Position numbers and translations under genes: made by a program | NCBI GenBank assembly: GCA_013153895.1 | Contig: JAADDN010000063.1 | Location: 1 to 23,043 of the forward strand | DNA: 23,043 bases | Direction: 5' to 3' | Source of the DNA: Thermoproteota archaeon | GTDB lineage: Archaea > Thermoproteota > Thermoprotei > Thermoproteales > Thermocladiaceae | The notes under the pieces: model-generated | Database searches by the model: none | Seen by the model: the letters and a program-made list of their open reading frames with translations, nothing else | Told to the model about the DNA's origin: nothing | In this document: piece after piece, positions 8,930 through 15,308 of the stretch | How the letters are laid out: the number at the start of each line of letters is the position of its first letter | Numbering within the stretch: position 1 is the stretch's first letter

Positions 8930-9337
8930 CTACTCCTTCTCTTCACTTTCACCTTCTTCACTAGATTCCTCACCTGACTCCTCATAGGAGTACTCTTCCT
9001 CGCTACCTAGTGATGCTATAGATTCCTCACTGCTTTCTTCTGTTCCTGATTCAGCAGATAATTGTTCTAGTGTGACTATCTCTTCCTTCTTCGGCTTAAT
9101 TACTCCCTCATAGTAGAGGTCTACAAACTTATTATAGTAATCTACTGGTAGGAGACCCTCAACTAGCTCGAACTCTGCTTCAAGACCACAGTTTCCACAT
9201 ATGACTTTAACCTTCTTCTTTTTCTTATCCTGTTTTACGTTTACTACGACACTACCACAGTTTGGGCATGTGAATATTTTTGGTAGCTTCTTCTGTGGTC
9301 TAACAATAAGTCGTTTTCTCTTCCTTCTTCTACCCAT
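8930..9337 (-). CDS. elf1: Elf1-type transcription elongation factor with acidic Ser/Glu tail
   Basis: Small zinc-ribbon factor that binds RNA polymerase during elongation. Residues 1-20 are strongly basic (MGRRRKRKRL), as in eukaryotic Elf1. Two CxxC pairs follow: CPNC (C24, C27) and CGNC (C47, C50), and then the conserved LPVDYYNKFVDLYYEG segment. From about residue 84 the protein becomes a tail made mostly of Glu and Ser with a few Gly and Tyr, ending at 135. Yeast Elf1 also has an acidic Ser-rich tail; the archaeal Elf1 proteins I recall are shorter. It lies directly after rpoA1 but has its own TATA box 28 nt before the ATG, overlapping the end of rpoA1's downstream spacer. Confidence 0.92.
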   Translation of the reverse strand: MGRRRKRKRLIVRPQKKLPKIFTCPNCGSVVVNVKQDKKKKKVKVICGNCGLEAEFELVEGLLPVDYYNKFVDLYYEGVIKPKKEEIVTLEQLSAESGTEESSEESIASLGSEEEYSYEESGEESSEEGESEEKE

Positions 9338-9360
9338 TGACTAGTACTGCTCCTGAATGC

Positions 9361-9369
9361 TATAAAAAC
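9361..9369 (-). promoter_or_regulatory. Probable TATA box of elf1
   Basis: Minus-strand GTTTTTATA is centred about 28 nt before the elf1 ATG and lies just 7 bp past the rpoA1 stop. This predicts a leaderless elf1 transcript that can continue through GGGP synthase and the YkgJ-like gene, on top of any read-through from rpoA1. Confidence 0.5.
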
Positions 9370-9375
9370 ATGTCT

Positions 9376-12051
9376 TTAAGAAGTTATGCCAGCTTCTCTT
9401 AATAGCTCATCAACATCTATCTTACCGCTGTCGCTTCTAGATACATCTATGCCGTCCTCACCATATCTGTACTGTACTATTATTCCAGAACCTCCTCTCA
9501 CCGTTCCATCATATGCTACATATACGTCCTGTAATGCGTTTATAAGTCTCCTCTGCATGTATCCTGACTGTGCTGTACGTACTGCAGTATCTACTAGACC
9601 GTCTCTTCCACCTGCTGCATGGAAGAAGTACTCGACTGGTGGTAGTCCTTTTCTGAAGCATGACTTGACGAATCCTCTACATTCTGGTCCTAGGTCTCCC
9701 CACATGAAGTGTGCTGTGGTTCTACCCTCGAATCCTCTCTTTATTCTCTCTCCACGTATGCTCTGTTGACCTATCATTGCAACCATCTGCATTATGTTGA
9801 GTATGCTTCCTCTAGCTCCTGTCTTTGCCATTATATATGCTTCACATTTCTTATTTATGTACTTCTCAGTTATCTTCTGAGCCTCCTCTCTAACTCTGAC
9901 AAGGATCCTATTTATGTAGTCCTCTAACGTCTCCTCGACCGTTAGACCTGGCTCTGCCTGTAGTGTACCTTCTCTATACATCTTTATGTACTTCTCAACC
10001 TCTTCCTTAGCCTTCTTATAGATCTCCTCAAGCTCCTTGTAAGCTTCTTCAGGAAGTACTAGACTGTCTAGACCCATGGTGAATCCTCTCAGATCTAGGT
10101 AGCGTAGTAACATTCTGAGTATCGAGTCTATCCACTTTCTAGCAAACTCGTTACCATACCTCTTAACTATCACGTGCCATAGAGAGTTCACTTGCTCAGC
10201 ACCTATAGACTTCTTATCTATCACTCCAGTAGCCATGTATCCTTTCACGATTACTATGAACTCATCTGTATTACATGTATATGGGTCTGTACATTTTGAC
10301 TTTATTGCTGTAGCCTGTACCCAGTCTAGGTCTTTTGGTAGCATCATTGAGACTACTTGTTTACCAGTCCATAGTTCTACTGGGTGCATTATTGCTGGCT
10401 CCTCTATCTCACCCTCATATCCTGCTGCTGCAAGCAGGTACATTAGGGTTCTCTTATCAATGAAGGTATCCTTCTTCGTGAGTAGGTAACCTCCCGTTAT
10501 GTAGTCTTGTCTTGCACCAATTATTGGTCCTCCATATCTTGGAGTTATTATATGCTTCTCAACTAGCGTTAACGTTCTAGCTTCTGCTCTAGCCTCCTCG
10601 TTCTGTGGTACGTGTAGGTTCATCTCGTCACCATCGAAGTCTGCGTTATATGGTGGACATACTGCTAAGTGTAGTCTAAATGTTCTGCCTGGAAGAACCT
10701 TCACTAGGTGACCCATCATGGACATCCTGTGTAAGCTTGGCTGTCTGTTGAATAGGACTATGTCACCATCTACTAGATGTCTCTCAACTATCCATCCAGG
10801 CTCAAGCTGCTCTGCAAGCCTCTTCCTATCCTTCATATATCTTAGATCTATCCTACGTCCTCCAGGCATTATGACGTAGTTTGCTCCAGGCCATATCTCA
10901 GGTCCATTTATGACTAGCTGTCTAAGCCACTCTATGTTCCACTCTGTTACTACTTCAGGTACTGTAAGTATCTTAGCTATGTCTATCGGTACACCGACCT
11001 CGTTAATACTTAGGTTAGGGTCAGGACTTATGACTGTTCTAGCTGAGAAGTCGACTCTCTTACCTGATAAGCTTCCTCTGAACCTACCTTCCTTACCTTT
11101 CAATCTCTGCGCTAGAGTCTTCAGTGGTCTACCGCTCCTATGTTTTGCTGGTGCTAGGTTAGGTAGCTCATTGTTGAAGTATGTTGCAACATGGTACTGA
11201 AGTAGCTCCCATAGGTCCTCTATGACGCTTGCTGGTGCTCCAGACTCTATAGCATTTCTCAGCTTCTCGTTCGTTCTAACAATGTCCACCAGCTTATGTG
11301 TGAGATCATCCTCACTTCTGATACCTGTCTCAAGCTGTATTGATGGTCTCACGTGTGGTGGTGGTACAGGAAGAACCTCAAGTATGGTCCACTCAGGTCT
11401 AGCATACTTTGGATCTATTCCCAGAACCTCTAGATCAGAGTCAGGAATCTTCTCAAGTCTCTCCCTTATCTTTATTGGATCAAGCTTCACTAGTCCACCA
11501 TCCTCAAGCTCCTCATAGAAGTGGTATGGTCTCTCAAATATTATCTTCCTCTGCTTAGCACCACAGTGAGGACACTTATCACGTTCCTGAGCTTTCTTGA
11601 GTATTCTCTTAGTCAACATCTCGGCGATAGGTCTCCAGTGCTTTCTCAACTTCTCAAGCCTCCTACGATACTTCTCTATCTCAGCATCTGTGAGAAGTAG
11701 TCTACCACACTCTCTACATGTTGCTCGAAGAAGCTCATATATGTACTTAGCAAACTCGACATGTATCACAGGTCTAGCAAGCTCGATCCTGCCAAAATGT
11801 CCAGGACACTTATCGTGAGTATTACCACACTTCTCACATCTAGCACCAGGCTCAACAACTCCAAGCCTCCTATCCATTAGACCTCCCTTGACAGGCTGAC
11901 CAGCCTCATCGTACGTTTCTGAAGTTGTTATCTCAACAACAGACATCTTACGGATAAGATCAGGAGATAAAATACCAAACTTGATCTCCTTTATCACCTT
12001 CAATGGAACCTCTGTCTCTAGCTCGAGATCGCGAGGAACGAAGGAGGACAC
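9376..12051 (-). CDS. rpoA1: DNA-directed RNA polymerase subunit A' (Rpo1N)
   Basis: N-terminal two thirds of the largest RNA polymerase subunit; archaea split the subunit, so a separate A'' gene is expected elsewhere. The 891-aa length is normal. Visible landmarks: clamp zinc ligands C72, C75, C82, H85; second zinc site C112, C115, C160, C163; LSGKRVDFSARTVISPDP; FNRQPSLHRMSMMGH; and the catalytic NADFDGDE triad D471, D473, D475. The bridge helix and following GFV segment are near the C-terminus, which ends IDVDELLREAGITS. Start is GTG at 12051, 30 nt from a TATA box. Neither rpoB nor rpoA2 is next to it; elf1 follows downstream. Confidence 0.98.
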   Translation of the reverse strand: MSSFVPRDLELETEVPLKVIKEIKFGILSPDLIRKMSVVEITTSETYDEAGQPVKGGLMDRRLGVVEPGARCEKCGNTHDKCPGHFGRIELARPVIHVEFAKYIYELLRATCRECGRLLLTDAEIEKYRRRLEKLRKHWRPIAEMLTKRILKKAQERDKCPHCGAKQRKIIFERPYHFYEELEDGGLVKLDPIKIRERLEKIPDSDLEVLGIDPKYARPEWTILEVLPVPPPHVRPSIQLETGIRSEDDLTHKLVDIVRTNEKLRNAIESGAPASVIEDLWELLQYHVATYFNNELPNLAPAKHRSGRPLKTLAQRLKGKEGRFRGSLSGKRVDFSARTVISPDPNLSINEVGVPIDIAKILTVPEVVTEWNIEWLRQLVINGPEIWPGANYVIMPGGRRIDLRYMKDRKRLAEQLEPGWIVERHLVDGDIVLFNRQPSLHRMSMMGHLVKVLPGRTFRLHLAVCPPYNADFDGDEMNLHVPQNEEARAEARTLTLVEKHIITPRYGGPIIGARQDYITGGYLLTKKDTFIDKRTLMYLLAAAGYEGEIEEPAIMHPVELWTGKQVVSMMLPKDLDWVQATAIKSKCTDPYTCNTDEFIVIVKGYMATGVIDKKSIGAEQVNSLWHVIVKRYGNEFARKWIDSILRMLLRYLDLRGFTMGLDSLVLPEEAYKELEEIYKKAKEEVEKYIKMYREGTLQAEPGLTVEETLEDYINRILVRVREEAQKITEKYINKKCEAYIMAKTGARGSILNIMQMVAMIGQQSIRGERIKRGFEGRTTAHFMWGDLGPECRGFVKSCFRKGLPPVEYFFHAAGGRDGLVDTAVRTAQSGYMQRRLINALQDVYVAYDGTVRGGSGIIVQYRYGEDGIDVSRSDSGKIDVDELLREAGITS

Positions 12052-12076
12052 AGTATCTCTTCTAGACCTAGTATCC

Positions 12077-12086
12077 TATTTATAAG
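12077..12086 (-). promoter_or_regulatory. Probable TATA box of rpoA1
   Basis: Minus-strand CTTATAAATA is centred about 30 nt before the GTG start of rpoA1, giving a leaderless or near-leaderless mRNA. It stands back to back with the H/ACA sRNA promoter on the other strand, about 25 bp apart. Confidence 0.65.
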
Positions 12087-12103
12087 CATTTCGAGATGCA
12101 AGA

Positions 12104-12112
12104 TTAATAAAT
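12104..12112 (+). promoter_or_regulatory. Probable TATA box of the H/ACA sRNA
   Basis: TTAATAAAT is centred 25 nt before the first paired base of the sRNA at 12133, the expected TBP-to-start distance in archaea, so the sRNA seems to have a promoter of its own. The box is preceded by a purine-rich GCAAGA that could serve as BRE. Confidence 0.6.
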
Positions 12113-12132
12113 CTTCTAACAATAACATTACT

Positions 12133-12209
12133 GGGCCCTCCCGGCGTGGGTCGGGCGAGAAGGTCTAAGACCACCGATGAGCCCGACTCCTCCAAGAGGG
12201 CTCACAGGA
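12133..12209 (+). ncRNA. Box H/ACA guide sRNA, predicted target 16S rRNA helix 31 (E. coli position 966 equivalent)
   Basis: A single H/ACA hairpin can be drawn by hand. The lower stem pairs 12133-12140 with 12196-12203 (8 bp) and is followed at once by ACA at 12204-12206. The upper stem pairs 12148-12156 with 12181-12189 (9 bp). The internal loop between them has guide arms CCGGCGT (12141-12147) and CTCCAA (12190-12195). The apex holds GGTC/GACC and GA dinucleotides at 12157-12158 and 12179-12180 that fit an L7Ae kink-turn or K-loop. The distance from pocket top to ACA is 14 nt, as the family requires. The two arms match the archaeal 16S sequence TTGGAG-TC-A-ACGCCGG, the site of primer Arch958R, placing its U in the pocket. 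The third unpaired base (A) is slightly unusual. G/C content is far above the flanks. Confidence 0.87.
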
Positions 12210-12214
12210 AACCC

Positions 12215-12223
12215 CTTAAATAT
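12215..12223 (+). promoter_or_regulatory. Possible TATA box of elp3
   Basis: CTTAAATAT, just downstream of the sRNA, is centred about 41 nt before the elp3 ATG, which predicts a leader of roughly 14 nt. No convincing Shine-Dalgarno sequence is present in that short leader, so the assignment is weaker than for the other promoters. Confidence 0.4.
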
Positions 12224-12259
12224 CTCCTAGATCTAGAATAATTATGTAGTTAAGCACGC

Positions 12260-13753
12260 ATGTATGTGAGAGCTACATGTAAGGGTCTCGAGGCTAAGGA
12301 GAAGATCTTCAGAAATGTTAAGAAGCCTGTAAGAACGATATCTGGAGTAGTCCCAATAGCAGTGATGACTAGACCATATCCCTGTCCTGGAAGATGTATA
12401 TACTGTCCTGGAGGAATTGAATTATCGACTCCTAAGAGCTACATGCCTGATAGTCCAGTAGTTCTCAGAGCAGCACCACTCAACTATGATCCTTATCTAC
12501 AGACTGCTAGAAGAATTAGAGCCTATCTAGCAATGGGTCACAAGGTGTCTAAGGTCGAGATCATAGTTATGGGAGGATCATTTACAGCACTTCCAGAAGA
12601 TTATAGGAGGTGGTTTATAGGTAACATATATAAGGCATTAAACGACTATCCAGTATGGTCTTCATCTAGTGAGAATATTGATGTTCAGAAAGAGATGGAG
12701 AGAAATGAGAGAGCTAAGATAAGAGTAGTGGTCTTAAACATAGAGACTAGACCTGACCTCATTAATGAGAAGATAGTTGACGAGCTTCTGTACCTAGGTG
12801 TTACTAGAGTAGAGATTGGAGTACAGTCAATATATGATGATGTTCTGAGAAAGGTGAAGAGAGGTCATGGTGTTAGAGAGGTCATAGAAGCTACAAGGAT
12901 CTTGAAAGATGCAGCATATAAGGTATGTTATCACATCATGCCTGGACTACCTGGCTCTGATCCTGATAGAGATCTAGAGATGGTTAAGACAATATTTGAA
13001 GACCCGAACTTCAGACCTGACTGTGTAAAGATCTATCCTACACTAGTGATACCTGGTACAGAACTATACGAGATGTGGAGAAGAGGTGAGTATAAGAGTT
13101 ACGATCTTGATACTTGGATAGAACTGCTAGTTAAGATAATGAGCATTATTCCAAGATGGGTAAGAGTGATGAGATTTGGTAGAGATATACCACTTCACTG
13201 GATAGTTGACGGACCTAGAATAGGAAACCTCAGACAGGTCATATTAGATGAGATGGCGAGAAGAGGTATACAATGTCTAGAAATTAGGTGTAGAGAGGTT
13301 GGTCATAGAATGCTTGAGAAAGGTGAAGTTATAACTCCAAGAAGAATAGAAATTCGTAAACTAATATATGAAGCATCAGGTGGTACTGAGATATTTCTAG
13401 AAGCTGTAGATGAAGATGATACACTATATGGAATACTGAGACTAAGAATACCTAGCGAACATGCTCATAGAAGAGAGATAAAGATAGGAAGATCAGCATT
13501 AGTGAGAGAACTACATGTTTATGGTCCACAAGTACCGATAGATGAACAGAGTGAACTAGCAGCTCAACATAAAGGTATAGGACGTAGACTTCTTGAAGAA
13601 GCTGAAAGAATTGCTTTAGAAGAGTTCTCATGCTATAGAATGTTCATAATATCGGCTGTAGGTGTCAGAGAATACTATAGAAAGTTAGGTTATCGTAAGT
13701 ATCCTAACAGCTTCTACATGTATAAGAACCTTAAGAAGAGCAGACTCTATTAA
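12260..13753 (+). CDS. elp3: Elp3-type tRNA U34 carboxymethyl transferase (radical SAM + GNAT)
   Basis: Catalyses the acetyl-CoA and radical-SAM dependent carboxymethylation of wobble uridine 34 in tRNA. Residues 35-50 hold the PYPCPGRCIYCPGG motif with the 4Fe-4S ligands C42, C46 and C49 (CxxxCxxC). VEIGVQS and HIMPGLPGS segments of the radical-SAM barrel follow. The C-terminal 80 residues are a GNAT acetyltransferase domain with QHKGIGRRLLEEAER and a final YYRKLGYRKYPNSFYMYK. At 497 aa it is shorter at the N-terminus than many Elp3 proteins. An in-frame stop nine bases before the ATG rules out a longer start. The 3' end overlaps the convergent HD-domain gene by 23 bp. Confidence 0.95.
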   Translation: MYVRATCKGLEAKEKIFRNVKKPVRTISGVVPIAVMTRPYPCPGRCIYCPGGIELSTPKSYMPDSPVVLRAAPLNYDPYLQTARRIRAYLAMGHKVSKVEIIVMGGSFTALPEDYRRWFIGNIYKALNDYPVWSSSSENIDVQKEMERNERAKIRVVVLNIETRPDLINEKIVDELLYLGVTRVEIGVQSIYDDVLRKVKRGHGVREVIEATRILKDAAYKVCYHIMPGLPGSDPDRDLEMVKTIFEDPNFRPDCVKIYPTLVIPGTELYEMWRRGEYKSYDLDTWIELLVKIMSIIPRWVRVMRFGRDIPLHWIVDGPRIGNLRQVILDEMARRGIQCLEIRCREVGHRMLEKGEVITPRRIEIRKLIYEASGGTEIFLEAVDEDDTLYGILRLRIPSEHAHRREIKIGRSALVRELHVYGPQVPIDEQSELAAQHKGIGRRLLEEAERIALEEFSCYRMFIISAVGVREYYRKLGYRKYPNSFYMYKNLKKSRLY

Positions 13754-14366
13754 CATCTTTAACAATATCTGTAAGAATCTTCTCTAGGCAATTCCTGAAC
13801 TGCTCACATCGAACATAGTTTAATAAGTTTCTAACTTCATTTGAATAATGTTTCACTAGGTCAAGAACATCTTTAAATCCTCTCTTAACGTAGTAATATG
13901 CTCTTAAGAGTGTGGCTAATTTATCAGATATTCTAACAATTATTGCCTCTATAGATGATGATTCTCTATACTCTAGAAAGTATGTTCCAATAGTTTTTGA
14001 AATTTCTTCAGGAAAGTCTTTAAATAGTTCTTCCAACTTTTTTAGTTCTATATTCTTAAAGTTTTTTATCATTCTTCTAACATCTCCTGCAACGTTTCCT
14101 ATGAGAGACTCATGTATGTCATGTATGAGACACATCGTACATATTTTATCACAGTTCACTTTTTCCATACATATTCTCCTATATTCTTGACAGAGGATAA
14201 ATCCTATGTAGGATGTTAAGAGTATATGAGATCCAATATCTTCAGCTTCATATTTGTTTACTGACCTCTGAATCCATCCAACTCTTGGTAAAGAGCATAA
14301 TGCGTCTACAGTTTTGAGTAGTGTAATCAAGTTGCTAAGTCTCAATTCCTCATTACCTGAGCTCAC
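13731..14366 (-). CDS. HD-domain phosphohydrolase, YfbR/HDDC2-like
   Basis: Probable metal-dependent phosphohydrolase; YfbR relatives act on 5'-deoxynucleotides, but the substrate here is not known. The 211-aa protein has the HD-type metal ligands in order: H47 in IGSHILLTSY, H82-D83 in LIHDIHESLIGNVAGD, and Asp148 or so in a RISDKLATLLRA segment. These fit the H...HD...D pattern. The middle has several Cys residues (C59, C66, C72, C76, C79). The start is GTG at 14366, about 26 nt from an A/T-rich element shared with ksgA. It converges on elp3 with overlapping ends. Confidence is good for the family, low for substrate. Confidence 0.82.
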   Translation of the reverse strand: MSSGNEELRLSNLITLLKTVDALCSLPRVGWIQRSVNKYEAEDIGSHILLTSYIGFILCQEYRRICMEKVNCDKICTMCLIHDIHESLIGNVAGDVRRMIKNFKNIELKKLEELFKDFPEEISKTIGTYFLEYRESSSIEAIIVRISDKLATLLRAYYYVKRGFKDVLDLVKHYSNEVRNLLNYVRCEQFRNCLEKILTDIVKDVNRVCSS

Positions 14367-14387
14367 GAGATGAAGTGCAGAGAGGTA

Positions 14388-14400
14388 GAATTATGTATTA
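14388..14400. promoter_or_regulatory. Divergent A/T-rich core promoter between the HD gene and ksgA
   Basis: This 13-bp stretch contains TTATGTATTA on the plus strand and TACATAATT on the minus strand. Its centre is 26 nt from the GTG of the HD gene and about 33 nt from the ATG at 14430 of ksgA, so each gene may have a TATA box here on overlapping sequence. Confidence 0.4.
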
Positions 14401-14429
14401 CTTCTAGAACCTCTAGTAGAGAGGTATCA

Positions 14430-15272
14430 ATGCAGGACGTAGTATCGTTGTTCAAGAATTTAGACATTGATAAGCTTAGTAGGAGGAAGATGATAATGAT
14501 TGTTAAGAGGTTAACAAAAAAGTGTAGGATAAGATTGAAGAGAAGGTTTGGACAACATTTTCTTGTAGATCCAGGTGCAATAAGACGCATAATAGAACAT
14601 ATAAGAGGATCGGAAAAAGTGTTGGAGATAGGTCCAGGAATCGGATTACTTACGTATCTCTTATCTCAAGTTTGTGGTCTAGTCATTGGTGTTGAGATAG
14701 ATAGGTCTTTCATAAATATTTTAAATATGATATGTAAGCTTCGTAACAATATTGACATAGTGATAACAGATGCATTACTGTTTAAGATTCCTAATGATCT
14801 TAAAGTTTTTTCGAATCTACCATTTTATATTACTAGTGATATTATTGTGAAATTTGTTAGAGAAGGTGTGAAAGAAGCTTTAATTACTGTTCAAAGAGAA
14901 GTTGCTAATCGTCTTACCGCTGTTCCTGGATCTCCTGATTATGGTAGACTTAGCGTTCTTGTACAATGTTTTTATAATGTTAGGAAGCTGTTTAATATAG
15001 GTCGACTATCATTCTATCCTCCTCCTGAGGTTGATGCTTCTGTTGTTCTTCTTGAGAGGAGGAGTAATCCATGTATTTCTATGAACGTTTTACACATATT
15101 TGAGAAGGTTACTTCTCTATTATTCTCTTTTAGGAATAAGAATGTTGAGAAGGTTCTTAAGAATTATTTAAATGTTCAAGTTCCTGATAATTTGAGAGGT
15201 AAGAGAGTGTTTGAGCTTAGTGTCGATGATGTTGTGAGTATAGTTGAGCTTGTTGCTGGCTGCATAGAGTAA
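14430..15272 (+). CDS. ksgA: 16S rRNA N6,N6-dimethyladenosine transferase KsgA/Dim1
   Basis: SAM-dependent dimethylase of the two adenosines in the 16S rRNA 3' hairpin, also a small-subunit assembly factor. Counted from ATG 14430 (280 aa): RFGQHFLVD (40-48), motif I VLEIGPGIG (64-72), VIGVEID (85-91), catalytic NLPF (128-131), and YPPPEVDASVVLLE in the C-terminal domain. A longer frame opens at 14370, but that start would leave 3 bp to the divergent HD gene and no room for a promoter. ATG 14430 has GAGAGGT four bases upstream as a ribosome binding site and a TATA-like element 33 nt before it. The gene is visibly A/T rich. Confidence 0.9.
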   Translation: MQDVVSLFKNLDIDKLSRRKMIMIVKRLTKKCRIRLKRRFGQHFLVDPGAIRRIIEHIRGSEKVLEIGPGIGLLTYLLSQVCGLVIGVEIDRSFINILNMICKLRNNIDIVITDALLFKIPNDLKVFSNLPFYITSDIIVKFVREGVKEALITVQREVANRLTAVPGSPDYGRLSVLVQCFYNVRKLFNIGRLSFYPPPEVDASVVLLERRSNPCISMNVLHIFEKVTSLLFSFRNKNVEKVLKNYLNVQVPDNLRGKRVFELSVDDVVSIVELVAGCIE

Positions 15273-15273
15273 G

Positions 15274-15283
15274 GCTTATAAGC
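15274..15283 (+). promoter_or_regulatory. Probable TATA box of carB
   Basis: GCTTATAAGC, a perfect palindrome lying 2 bp after the ksgA stop, is centred about 30 nt before the ATT at 15309. This is the same spacing as seen for other probable leaderless genes in the window and supports the upstream start of carB. Confidence 0.6.
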
Positions 15284-15308
15284 TCTCTCTCGGGTTTAGG
15301 CGAGGGTC

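Noticed and set aside
14370..14429. ksgA starting at ATG 14370
   Set aside because: Only 3 bp from the divergent HD gene start, no promoter at proper distance, and no family similarity in the extra 20 residues; ATG 14430 has a ribosome binding sequence.
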